A stretch of DNA of 45,937 nucleotides, taken from contig JAOLYB010000009.1 in the NCBI GenBank assembly GCA_028343215.1, positions 1 to 45,937 of the forward strand, in the 5' to 3' direction. The DNA comes from Candidatus Nitrosopelagicus sp. (GTDB taxonomy: Archaea; Thermoproteota; Nitrososphaeria; Nitrososphaerales; Nitrosopumilaceae). Positions 7,015-14,699 of this stretch are shown in pieces. Both the position numbers and the translations under genes were made by a program. Every line of letters starts with the position of its first letter. The stretch's first letter is position 1. A model generated the notes under the pieces. The model was not told the origin of the DNA. It ran no database searches and worked only from the letters and a program-made list of their open reading frames with translations.

Positions 7015-7178
7015 TTTTTTGATGGAATTTTTATTTATGAACCTTTGGATATTTTCTAAGATTTATTCAAATTATTCCAATTTTTGTCGAATGTCTGCTC
7101 GTCAGTTCACTATATGTCTCTAATTAGTTCGGACTAAGTAAAGAATATTTTAAATGAAGAGAATGAGTAATCTGCACA

Positions 7179-8264
7179 ATGGTTGGTGTAGATCAAGTAT
7201 TAGAAAAACTGGCAACAGTCGTTGATCCTGATTTGAAAAAAGATATCGTATCAATGGGTATGATTAAGGATTTAGAATTGAACTCTGGTGATCTAAAATT
7301 CACTTTAGAACTAACTACTCCTGCTTGTCCATTCAATGATGAGATTGAAGCTGATGTAAGAAAAGCTATTGATGATATTGATGGCATTGAAAATTTTGAT
7401 TTGAAAGTTACTGCAAAAGTTATGGAAGGTCGTTCACTTGATGCCGATGAAGCAATGGCAACTGTCAAAAATGTAATTGGTGTTGCTAGCGGAAAAGGTG
7501 GAGTTGGAAAGTCTACTGTGTCATTAAATCTTGCACTTGCATTATCTCAAACTGGTGCAAAGGTTGGTTTACTTGATGCAGATATCTATGGACCTAGTAT
7601 TCCGCTAATGTTAGGAATGAAAGATGGTGCAATGGAAGTTGAAGACAATAAATTACAACCTGCAACATTTGATGATCTCAAAGTAGTATCTTTTGGATTT
7701 TTTGCAGAACAAGAACACCAAGCGGCAATTTATCGTGGACCTATAATCTCTGGAATATTAAAACAATTTTTAGTTGATACAAACTGGACAAATCTTGATT
7801 ATCTTATAGTTGATCTTCCACCTGGTACTGGTGATATTCCATTAACATTAGCACAAACAATTCCTATCACTGGCATACTAGTTGTAACAACTCCTCAAGA
7901 TGTTGCTAGTAATGTTGCCGTCAAAGCAATTGGAATGTTTGATAAACTCAACGTGCCAATACTTGGCGTTGTAGAAAATATGAGTTATTTCTCCTGTCCT
8001 GATTGTTCAAACAAACATTACATCTTTGGTAATGGTGGAGCAAAAAAAATTAGTGAAAAACATGAAATTCCATTCTTAGGTGAAATTCCATTAAACTCTG
8101 GAATTATGGAAGGTTCTGATTTAGGTAAACCTGTAATGATGACCGATGCAGAATCACCTAGTGCAGAAGCATTTAGAATTGCAGCAAAAAATGTTGCAGC
8201 ACAATGTAGTATCGTTGCAGCAAAATTACAAGAAGAGATGCAAGCGGAAGCTGCTACAAACTAA
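7179..8264 (+). CDS. Mrp/NBP35-family P-loop ATPase with N-terminal MIP18 domain
   Basis: 361 aa iron-sulfur cluster carrier. An N-terminal MIP18/DUF59 domain (about 5-85, with TTPACP) precedes a deviant Walker A SGKGGVGKS (104-112). The later motifs DADIYGPSIP and DLPPGTGD are characteristic, and the SCPDC pair near residue 276 is the cluster-binding CxxC. The likely role is assembly or transfer of Fe-S clusters to apo-proteins such as NadA. A TATA-like TTTTAAAT (about 7149-7156) lies about 27 nt before the ATG. The kinase gene follows after 4 nt. Confidence 0.95.
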   Translation: MVGVDQVLEKLATVVDPDLKKDIVSMGMIKDLELNSGDLKFTLELTTPACPFNDEIEADVRKAIDDIDGIENFDLKVTAKVMEGRSLDADEAMATVKNVIGVASGKGGVGKSTVSLNLALALSQTGAKVGLLDADIYGPSIPLMLGMKDGAMEVEDNKLQPATFDDLKVVSFGFFAEQEHQAAIYRGPIISGILKQFLVDTNWTNLDYLIVDLPPGTGDIPLTLAQTIPITGILVVTTPQDVASNVAVKAIGMFDKLNVPILGVVENMSYFSCPDCSNKHYIFGNGGAKKISEKHEIPFLGEIPLNSGIMEGSDLGKPVMMTDAESPSAEAFRIAAKNVAAQCSIVAAKLQEEMQAEAATN

Positions 8265-8268
8265 TCTC

Positions 8269-8766
8269 TTGATTTTACCTCCAAACTTACGTGATGAATT
8301 AAAAATTCCTTTAGGTAAATTAATTCTAAATGATTCATCTGAAAAAGAATCTTATATTCAAAAAATTTATTCTGAAAAAGTCGTGATTACTGTTGGTGAT
8401 GCGACATCAGAGTTACTTTTAGGAATGGGGTTGACTCCATTATTGCACATTATCGATGGACAAGAAAAACGTGAGAAACGTTCTCCTCCTTTAGCTGAAT
8501 CAATCAACACTGAATTAACTGTAAAAAATAATCCTGGTGAAATCAGCACTGAAAGTTACAATCTAATTAAAGATATTTTTGAACAAAAGCCTCCAATTCG
8601 ATTACTAGTTGACGGTGAAGAAGATTTACTAGTCCTGCCTGTTTGTCTGTTCGCACCTACAAACTCAGTTGTAATGTATGGTCAACCCAATGAAGGACTA
8701 GTAATTGCTGAAATTACTGATGAAGTGAGAGACAAGGTTCAAAAAATAGTAAATCAAATGAAATAA
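8269..8766 (+). CDS. GTP-dependent dephospho-CoA kinase (DUF359 family)
   Basis: 165 aa. Archaeal enzymes of this family carry out the last step of CoA synthesis using GTP, unlike bacterial CoaE. Seen here are VTVGDATSELLL, the PLLHIIDG segment, NNPGEIS and LLVDGEEDLLVLP, the family's conserved core. The frame is open far upstream into the Mrp gene, but TTG at 8269, four bases after the Mrp stop, gives the normal family length. It is co-transcribed with the Mrp ATPase by position. Confidence 0.88.
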   Translation: MILPPNLRDELKIPLGKLILNDSSEKESYIQKIYSEKVVITVGDATSELLLGMGLTPLLHIIDGQEKREKRSPPLAESINTELTVKNNPGEISTESYNLIKDIFEQKPPIRLLVDGEEDLLVLPVCLFAPTNSVVMYGQPNEGLVIAEITDEVRDKVQKIVNQMK

Positions 8767-8822
8767 GGGATGATGAGACGGTGGCTGTATGACTTGTGAT
8801 TACAACACTAAACTCTGACCAT
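8767..8822 (+). ncRNA. C/D box guide sRNA (probable)
   Basis: Directly after the kinase stop codon are a perfect C box ATGATGA (8770-8776), 12 nt, a degenerate D' ATGA (8789-8792), 3 nt, a C'-like GTGATTA (8796-8802), 12 nt, and a D box CTGA (8815-8818). GG/CC can close the terminal stem. Two 12-nt guide intervals are the spacing typical of archaeal C/D sRNAs that direct 2'-O-methylation. I could not assign rRNA targets. Confidence 0.7.
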
Positions 8823-8885
8823 CTTTTACACTTAGCCAAGATCATTTGACATCATCCAATAAAGTCTAAAATTTAGAATCTAATT

Positions 8886-9266
8886 ATGAAGCTAGATGAT
8901 GAGCTCCGTTTAGTAATACTGGAAAAAGTAGGAATATACTCAAAAAGATTCTCAACTCCTGAGCCACAAGTATTTTTTACAAACAAAGAAGTGATGGCTG
9001 CTCCAAAAGAAATTACAGAAGGTTGTAGAACTACGGCCTACAAGTATTATGGTGTTTCATACATGGAAAAAAATACAATTTTTCTCAATATCAAAAAAAT
9101 CCCTGATGAGAAGACTTTGGAAAATACAATTGTCCATGAATTGATCCATCAAAGATTTCCGTATCTTAGCCATGGTAAAAGATTCAACAAATTAGTCCAT
9201 CAGGGGTTGCGTGGAAAGACATTTGATCCATATAGGAAAAGAAATTCTCCCAAAATCTCTTGTTGA
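8886..9266 (+). CDS. Small zinc metallopeptidase-like protein (HELIH, SprT-like)
   Basis: 126 aa. The zinc-binding helix is IVHELIHQR (H84, E85, H88), and a further His in LSHGKRF (H96) is a possible third ligand, as in SprT/WSS1-like minimal peptidases. It is cytoplasmic, with no signal or membrane span. The family assignment is from the motif and size only. A DNA-protein crosslink or general peptidase role is inference. The stop codon sits next to a TTTATAT element that probably serves the pyrophosphatase gene downstream. Confidence 0.75.
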   Translation: MKLDDELRLVILEKVGIYSKRFSTPEPQVFFTNKEVMAAPKEITEGCRTTAYKYYGVSYMEKNTIFLNIKKIPDEKTLENTIVHELIHQRFPYLSHGKRFNKLVHQGLRGKTFDPYRKRNSPKISC

Positions 9267-9302
9267 TTTATATTCTTCAGAGATTCGTTTTTCAAATATA
9301 CA

Positions 9303-11363
9303 ATGGCTACTGAAACTATTCTGGGCTTGCCTATCGAGGTAATTATTCCAATTATTGCAGCAATTGCATCCTTTGCAGTTGCAGGAATATACACGGGCTG
9401 GGTTGCCAAACAAAATCCTGGTACAAAACAAATGCAGGAAATTTCTGAAGCAGTAAGAATCGGTGCAGCAGCATTTTTGAGACGTGAAATGAGAATTATT
9501 ATTCCAATTGCAATTGGATTATCTGTAATTATTGGATTTTTCATTGGTGATTCAAATGGAATCGCTTTTGCAGTAGGTGCAACACTTTCCGCAGTTGCAG
9601 GATTTATCTCATTGAAAGTTACAGTAAAGGCTGCAGTAAGAGCCGCACATGCAACAGGTTCTGGTTTAGGAAAAACTTTTGCTATCACATTTAGAGGCGG
9701 TGCAACAGTTGGTCTTGCAGTTCCTGCAATGGCACTAGCTGCAACCGCAATTTTGTATATGATTTATCCAAACCCAATCACCATTGCCGGTATCGGAATT
9801 GGTGCAAGTCTAATTGCATTATTCATTAGAATTGGTGGTGGAATTTTCACAAAGGCTGCCGATATGGGTGCAGACTTGGTAGGAAAAGTAGAAGCAAACA
9901 TTCCTGAAGATGACCCACGAAACCCTGCTACAATTGCAGATAATGTGGGTGATAATGTAGGAGATGCAGCAGGCATGGGTTCAGACGTATACGAATCATA
10001 CATTGTAACAATTTTAGCATCATTACTAATTGCAGCATTAATTGGTTCACCAGAAAACTTTGCATATCCAATCTTAATTGGAGCATCTGGATTAGTAGCA
10101 TCAATCATTGGTACTGCAACAATTGGCTCAAGAAATATTACTGATGTTATGAAGCCGCTTAACATTTCATTTTACGTTTCAGCAGCAATTGCAATTGCAC
10201 TTAACTTTGTATTCACTCAAATAATTTTAGGAGATACTCCAATTGCTTATGCATTATTTGGTTCAACTGTCATCGGTGTAATTCTGGTTCCAGTCATACA
10301 AAAGATCACAGACTATTACACAAACGCAAACTCAAAACCTGTTGTAGAAATTTCTGAATCTGCAAAGTGGGGCTATGCATCATTAACATTAATGGGAATT
10401 ATCAAAGGCTTACAATCAACCGGACCATTCATGATTGCACTAGTTGCAGCAATTATCATTTCATTTGCAATTACATCTGCAGCAGCACCTGAAGGTACTG
10501 ACCCATTATTGTATGGAATCTTTGGAACATCACTAACTGCAATGGCTATGCTAAGTCTAGCAGGAATTGTTCTCTCAATTGATGCATTCGGTCCAATTGC
10601 AGACAATGCAGGCGGTATTGTAGAGATGACCGAAATGGGTGAAGAAAATCGTAAAATCACTGATGAGATTGACGCAGTCGGAAATACGACAAAGGCTGTA
10701 ACCAAAGGCTTTGCAATTGCAAGCGCAGCGCTAGCCGCATTAGCAATGATTCAAGCATTCCAATTTGAGGCATCACACTATTTCAGCGACGTTGTAATTG
10801 ACTACGGTCTATCAAACCCATCAGTTATTGTAGGTCTCTTAGTTGGTGGATTAATTCCATTTATCATCACAGGCCAATTAATCAGCGGCGTAGAACGTGC
10901 AGCAAAGAAAATGGTCTATGAAGTTAGAAGACAATTCAAAGAAGATCCTGAAATTTTAACCGGTAAATCAAAACCTGATTATGCAAAGTGTGTAGACGTT
11001 GCAACAATTGCATCAATCGGAGAACTATGGAAATCAGCATCAGTTGCAGTAGCAGCACCAATCATTGTTGGTATATTATTAGGTCCTTCAGCAGTAGCAG
11101 GTCTCTTAATGGGAGCCGTTGTTTCTGGAATTTATCTTGCATATCACTTGGCAAACACTGGCGGTGCATGGGATAACGCAAAGAAACTCATTGAAATGAG
11201 AGGCGAGAAAGGTACTGAAGAACACAAAGTCGCAGTAGTAGGTGATATCATCGGTGACCCTTACAAAGATACAGCAGGTCCTGCACTAAACACAGTAATC
11301 AAACTCTTGAACACAATTGCAATCGTATTCGTTCCAGTATTCTTTGCAGTTATTGTATTATAG
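9303..11363 (+). CDS. hppA: Membrane-bound proton-translocating pyrophosphatase
   Basis: 686 aa integral membrane pump that couples pyrophosphate hydrolysis to H+ (or Na+) export. The catalytic loop runs KAADMGADLVGKVE, then DDPRNPATIADNVGDNVGD with the acidic residues that bind Mg-PPi. About 15-16 membrane spans alternate with these loops. The cation-determining position reads GNTTKA (K464). K+-dependent enzymes have Ala in place of this Lys, so the enzyme should be K+-independent, which favours H+ pumping. Codon use is strongly biased (GCA, ATT), consistent with high expression. Confidence 0.97.
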   Translation: MATETILGLPIEVIIPIIAAIASFAVAGIYTGWVAKQNPGTKQMQEISEAVRIGAAAFLRREMRIIIPIAIGLSVIIGFFIGDSNGIAFAVGATLSAVAGFISLKVTVKAAVRAAHATGSGLGKTFAITFRGGATVGLAVPAMALAATAILYMIYPNPITIAGIGIGASLIALFIRIGGGIFTKAADMGADLVGKVEANIPEDDPRNPATIADNVGDNVGDAAGMGSDVYESYIVTILASLLIAALIGSPENFAYPILIGASGLVASIIGTATIGSRNITDVMKPLNISFYVSAAIAIALNFVFTQIILGDTPIAYALFGSTVIGVILVPVIQKITDYYTNANSKPVVEISESAKWGYASLTLMGIIKGLQSTGPFMIALVAAIIISFAITSAAAPEGTDPLLYGIFGTSLTAMAMLSLAGIVLSIDAFGPIADNAGGIVEMTEMGEENRKITDEIDAVGNTTKAVTKGFAIASAALAALAMIQAFQFEASHYFSDVVIDYGLSNPSVIVGLLVGGLIPFIITGQLISGVERAAKKMVYEVRRQFKEDPEILTGKSKPDYAKCVDVATIASIGELWKSASVAVAAPIIVGILLGPSAVAGLLMGAVVSGIYLAYHLANTGGAWDNAKKLIEMRGEKGTEEHKVAVVGDIIGDPYKDTAGPALNTVIKLLNTIAIVFVPVFFAVIVL

Positions 11364-11398
11364 AAAAAATCTATATCTTCTAGCGAATTATCACAATC

Positions 11399-11602
11399 GT
11401 GCTATCTAAAAATATCTTACTTTTCATAGGTTGTCTGTTTGGCAGTGTTGCAGGTATATTTCCAAGTAATTTGATAATGTTTTACGGCTTTACAACTGAA
11501 ACCTTTAGCATGTCTATTCCGTTTATCGTAATAGGTGTAGTAGGCGTTGTAGTTTGCTTTCATTTTGCCCATAAAGCAGAAAATGTTCAATCTGAAATGT
11601 GA
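11399..11602 (+). CDS. Small membrane protein, unknown
   Basis: 67 aa with GTG start. Two hydrophobic segments (about 6-29 and 38-57) are joined by a short loop, and a polar tail (HKAENVQSEM) follows. It lies 35 nt behind the pyrophosphatase on the same strand and may be read through from it. No family recognised. Confidence 0.6.
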   Translation: MLSKNILLFIGCLFGSVAGIFPSNLIMFYGFTTETFSMSIPFIVIGVVGVVVCFHFAHKAENVQSEM

Positions 11603-11633
11603 CGCTTCCAAAATATTTTCTTTTAATAGGTTC

Positions 11634-11661
11634 GTATCATGAACTTGTAAAAATATGATAC
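11634..11661. repeat. Inverted repeat in intergenic DNA
   Basis: GTATCAT (11634-11640) and ATGATAC (11655-11661) form a perfect 7-bp inverted repeat with a 14-nt loop, upstream of the 32-codon reading frame. It could be an operator or an RNA hairpin. There is no further support. Confidence 0.35.
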
Positions 11662-11695
11662 ATTGTTTAAAATCTAAACAAAGAACTGGTGACTC

Positions 11696-11794
11696 ATGTA
11701 TGAAAGAAAACTCCTAAAAGATCAAAAAGAGCGCTCTGTTCTTTTTGTAGGGTTTTTGTTGATTGTGGGCATAGGCATAATGATGATCCCATAA
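11696..11794 (+). CDS. Single-span mini membrane protein (32 aa)
   Basis: ATG at 11696 to TAA at 11792-11794. The polar N-terminus MYERKLLKDQKERS is followed by one hydrophobic helix (VLFVGFLLIVGIGIMMIP) that ends the protein. A charged head plus a terminal membrane anchor is a common layout of real archaeal miniproteins, but no homologue is known to me. The rest of 11603-11872 shows only the inverted repeat at 11634 and AT-rich sequence. Confidence 0.45.
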   Translation: MYERKLLKDQKERSVLFVGFLLIVGIGIMMIP

Positions 11795-11872
11795 TTCCTT
11801 TCTTTTCTTTCTGAAATTTTTAGATGAACTTAGGTAAAAAATAGAAAAATAAAATAAAAAAAGATTATAGAA

Positions 11873-12139
11873 TTAACAGCCTTCCATCTTTTGGATGAAA
11901 TAACCTTTTTCTTTAATCTCAGTTTCTACTGGTTCTGGGGCACCTTGTGTGTGACAGAATTGACATTCCTCTCCTGTTACAGTTGCACCTTCTTCACCAA
12001 CAGTTGCTAGCCATTCTTTTGCAAATGCGATTGCTTGATCATGATCTTGCTTATCGGTGATAACATCGAAATGCATTGTATGACCATCTTTGGCTTTAAC
12101 ATAAGTGTCGTAGACGTGTATATCCATTGCCATATTCAT
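11873..12139 (-). CDS. DUF2024 family protein
   Basis: 88 aa. The sequence fits DUF2024: IHVYDTYVKAKDG and TMHFDVIT at the start, a helix with AIAFAKEWL, then ECQFCH and a terminal GYFIQKMEGC. CQFCH plus the terminal Cys suggest a metal or redox site. There is a structure for a bacterial member but no known function. Three Met codons (1, 3, 5) are possible starts, and the family usually begins right before the VHVYDTY stretch, which favours Met5 (12127). Confidence 0.8.
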   Translation of the reverse strand: MNMAMDIHVYDTYVKAKDGHTMHFDVITDKQDHDQAIAFAKEWLATVGEEGATVTGEECQFCHTQGAPEPVETEIKEKGYFIQKMEGC

Positions 12140-12182
12140 GGATCAAAACCAGTTCTATTTAATTCAAACAAATTATTACAAC

Positions 12183-12611
12183 TTATTGGAAAAAATGTCG
12201 TTCCATAATTCTGATTTTTATCTCTTCAACATCTTCTTCTAGAATGAATGCTTTACAATCTGTAGTTAACCCGGAAAAAATAACCCATGGGACATCTCCA
12301 TTCAATGCCATAAATTTTCGATCAGTATTTGATGGTAGTGCGATTGATTTTGGATGAGAATGAAAAATACCCACTAATTGTAAATGTTCTGTTTCTGCAT
12401 GTTTGTATCCTGATAGAAGCTCATCAGGTGAAATTGTAAATTCCATTTCCGGATTTCCATCAACATTTTGTGTTAGAAAAACTTCTTTTACATTCCATTG
12501 CTGTTCTTTTTGAATTCCAAGTAACATGGCACATGATTCATTCTGACCTGATTTTATGGCATGTTCAGTAAGTATATCTAATTGAGATTGATTTAGAACT
12601 ATTTCTTTCAC
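12183..12611 (-). CDS. JAMM/MPN metalloprotease (archaeal Mov34 family)
   Basis: 142 aa from GTG at 12611. The JAMM zinc site is complete: E25 in QNESCAML, then GIFHSHP (H84, H86), S94 and D97 (LPSNTD). Archaeal JAMM enzymes cleave ubiquitin-like modifiers or release sulfur-carrier proteins. The open frame extends to 12674 inside the preceding blue copper gene, but the GTG five bases after that gene's stop gives a normal JAMM N-terminus (KEIVLNQ). The two genes form one transcription unit. No ubiquitin-like gene is nearby in this window. Confidence 0.85.
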   Translation of the reverse strand: MKEIVLNQSQLDILTEHAIKSGQNESCAMLLGIQKEQQWNVKEVFLTQNVDGNPEMEFTISPDELLSGYKHAETEHLQLVGIFHSHPKSIALPSNTDRKFMALNGDVPWVIFSGLTTDCKAFILEEDVEEIKIRIMERHFFQ

Positions 12612-12616
12612 TATTG

Positions 12617-13423
12617 TTATTCTACGGACTCTTCTATAATTATTGTTGAGACCATCCATGGGTGTACAATACACATGTATTCGTATGTTCCAAGGTCTAA
12701 CTTGTTAGTGTCCAGTTTGTAAGTTTCCCCTGCATTTAGTAGTCCTGTATCAAATGTTTCACCAAAGTCTACTGAACTTGTAGCGGTATGTGACATTGCA
12801 TCATCGTTTACCCATTCAATAATGTGACCCTTTGAAACTACCGCTTCATCTGGTTCATAGTCTGGTGCACCTTGTACATCTGATCCTGCTAACATTGAAA
12901 TTATGAATATTGGTCCCTCTGGAATTGCTTCTTCTACAGCTTCTTCTACTTCAGAAACTTCTGATGCAACCATGTAAGGGTCTGGTCCTACAAAACCAAA
13001 TGCCATGTAAAGTCCAATTCCTGTTCCAAATGCTAAAACAAAGATTACTCCAACAGGTTTTGCATATGTTGGCATTTTCATCGCAAAGTATGAAATTACA
13101 ATTGCCGGAATTGCAATCATAATTAATATTCCTGCAAATAACGGTAATGTTGAATTTTCTGTCATTGTAGTTGCAAATGTTCCAAATCCTAGAGAAATTG
13201 ATATAATTGCTAGTACAGTTGCTTTGGTACGATTTGATGTTGAAATTCCTCCTTCCAAAAGACCTGCAGTCATTATAATTAATCCAAACATGAAGAGTAA
13301 TCCCGTTAATGCATGCATTCCATCAATGAATGTATGGGCAATTCCTGAATATGATGTGATAAGTCCCACAAGACCGATTGCGGTTAGTCCTCCACCTGGC
13401 ATTATTAGATCCCAATTACTCAA
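12617..13423 (-). CDS. Multi-span membrane protein fused to a C-terminal blue copper (plastocyanin-like) domain
   Basis: 268 aa. The first 145 residues hold four to five hydrophobic spans. After an acidic linker (about 153-170) and another hydrophobic stretch comes a cupredoxin domain with all type 1 copper ligands: H212 (MSHTATS), C251, H254 and M257 (YMCIVHPWM). The copper domain should face the outside. The fusion of a multi-span module to plastocyanin is typical of ammonia-oxidising thaumarchaea, where such proteins are thought to replace cytochrome c. It is divergent from ctaB with a 91-nt gap. Confidence 0.9.
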   Translation of the reverse strand: MSNWDLIMPGGGLTAIGLVGLITSYSGIAHTFIDGMHALTGLLFMFGLIIMTAGLLEGGISTSNRTKATVLAIISISLGFGTFATTMTENSTLPLFAGILIMIAIPAIVISYFAMKMPTYAKPVGVIFVLAFGTGIGLYMAFGFVGPDPYMVASEVSEVEEAVEEAIPEGPIFIISMLAGSDVQGAPDYEPDEAVVSKGHIIEWVNDDAMSHTATSSVDFGETFDTGLLNAGETYKLDTNKLDLGTYEYMCIVHPWMVSTIIIEESVE

Positions 13424-13514
13424 TTCTGCTTTGATGCTTTCAGAGTATTATTTTATCCTTATGTAACAAAGAAGATCGTCTATTAGAAGGGAATAAATTC
13501 GATACATCAAAAAT

Positions 13515-14396
13515 ATGAGTATATTGGGAATTAAAGAAATAATTGAAATTTCAAAACCAAGAATTGTCGTTCTTCTTGTAATTACAGCTGTTACTTCGAT
13601 GTATGCAGCAAGTAAATTGATTGGACCTGAATTGGACACTTGGGGATTAATTCATATCATTATTGCAGGTGGTTTAGCATCAGCTGGCTCAAGTGCATTG
13701 AATCACTACTATGACCGTGATATTGATCCATTAATGGAAAGAACCAGTATTAGACCAATACCATCTGGACGAATAAAACCAAACTCTGTTTTGATTTATG
13801 GTTTGACGGTAAGTGTGATTTCTGTTGTATATGGTGCATTAGCTTTGAATTACATTTCAGCATTTTTCATTGCACTTGGAATATTTTTCTATGTGATAAT
13901 TTACACAGCATGGCTAAAGAGATTAAATTCGTCAAACATTGTGATTGGTGGATTTGCCGGAAGTGCAGCTTCTATGGCCGGTTGGTCTGCAGCAACAGGC
14001 TCTATGGATATTCTAGGATTTTTAATTGGATTTCTTGTATTCGTTTGGACTCCATCTCACTTTTGGTGTCTAGCAATGAAAATGAAGGATGAATATTCTG
14101 CAGCCAAAGTTCCAATGCTTCCGGTTCTAATTGGAATGCAAAAAACATCAAAATACATTTTGATTAATACTTTGATTCTACTTCCATACTCGTTAATGCT
14201 TTACGCATTTGGAATGGGTCTTGTTTATACTGCAATTGCAGCTGCTTCTGGGGGTCTCATGCTTGTATATCATTACAAGTTAACAAAAGAACCAACATCT
14301 GACTTTGCATGGAAAGCATACAAGGTAACTGCTCCGTATTTGACAATAATTTTCTTAGCTGTTGCATTAGATGCAGCTTTTAATTTCAGATTTTAA
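13515..14396 (+). CDS. ctaB: Protohaem IX farnesyltransferase (haem O synthase)
   Basis: 293 aa UbiA-superfamily membrane prenyltransferase that converts haem B to haem O for haem-copper oxidases. The signature NHYYDRDIDPLMERT, followed by RPIPSGRI, contains the prenyl-diphosphate Asp residues and is specific for CtaB. The second Asp-rich motif is modified to WTPSHFWCLAMKMKDEY. Seven or more hydrophobic segments are visible. Placement beside a blue copper protein supports a respiratory role. Confidence 0.94.
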   Translation: MSILGIKEIIEISKPRIVVLLVITAVTSMYAASKLIGPELDTWGLIHIIIAGGLASAGSSALNHYYDRDIDPLMERTSIRPIPSGRIKPNSVLIYGLTVSVISVVYGALALNYISAFFIALGIFFYVIIYTAWLKRLNSSNIVIGGFAGSAASMAGWSAATGSMDILGFLIGFLVFVWTPSHFWCLAMKMKDEYSAAKVPMLPVLIGMQKTSKYILINTLILLPYSLMLYAFGMGLVYTAIAAASGGLMLVYHYKLTKEPTSDFAWKAYKVTAPYLTIIFLAVALDAAFNFRF

Positions 14397-14401
14397 TAAT
14401 T

Positions 14402-14692
14402 TTAAGAGTTAGGAAAACTGGCTTCGTAGTCTTTTTCTTGTGTTTCTTTTATTTGTTCGTCGTAGGCATCTTCTTCAACTTTTTCTGTAACTGCCTGAAT
14501 TCTTCTATTATCTTTTGTTACCCATGCTACGTTGATCAATCCCATTATTTCTAAATCTAGTAGAACTTTGTTGAATTTACCTTCTGTGATAATTGTACCA
14601 TCTTTTGTAAGTGCCTTCTCTAACTCTTTATCGGTATAGTTTTCCTTTTGCTTGATTACTTCTAATACATGATTTCTTATTGGAATTGCCAT
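14402..14692 (-). CDS. Winged-helix-like small protein, unknown
   Basis: 96 aa from ATG at 14692, eight bases after the cdc48 stop. The frame is open further into cdc48, but this ATG avoids a 67-nt overlap. Helices with TDKELEKAL and NKVLLDLEIMGLINVAW followed by a beta-hairpin-like segment look like a winged helix-turn-helix. The tail is acidic (EEDAYDEQIKETQEKDYE). It is the last gene of the zinc ribbon-aEF1B-cdc48 unit and could be a regulator or a Cdc48 cofactor (inference). Confidence 0.75.
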   Translation of the reverse strand: MAIPIRNHVLEVIKQKENYTDKELEKALTKDGTIITEGKFNKVLLDLEIMGLINVAWVTKDNRRIQAVTEKVEEDAYDEQIKETQEKDYEASFPNS

Positions 14693-14699
14693 ATCAAAT

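Noticed and set aside
12612-12674. Upstream extension of the JAMM protein from ATG at 12674
   Set aside because: It would overlap the copper-site end of the blue copper gene by 58 nt and adds residues not seen in JAMM proteins.
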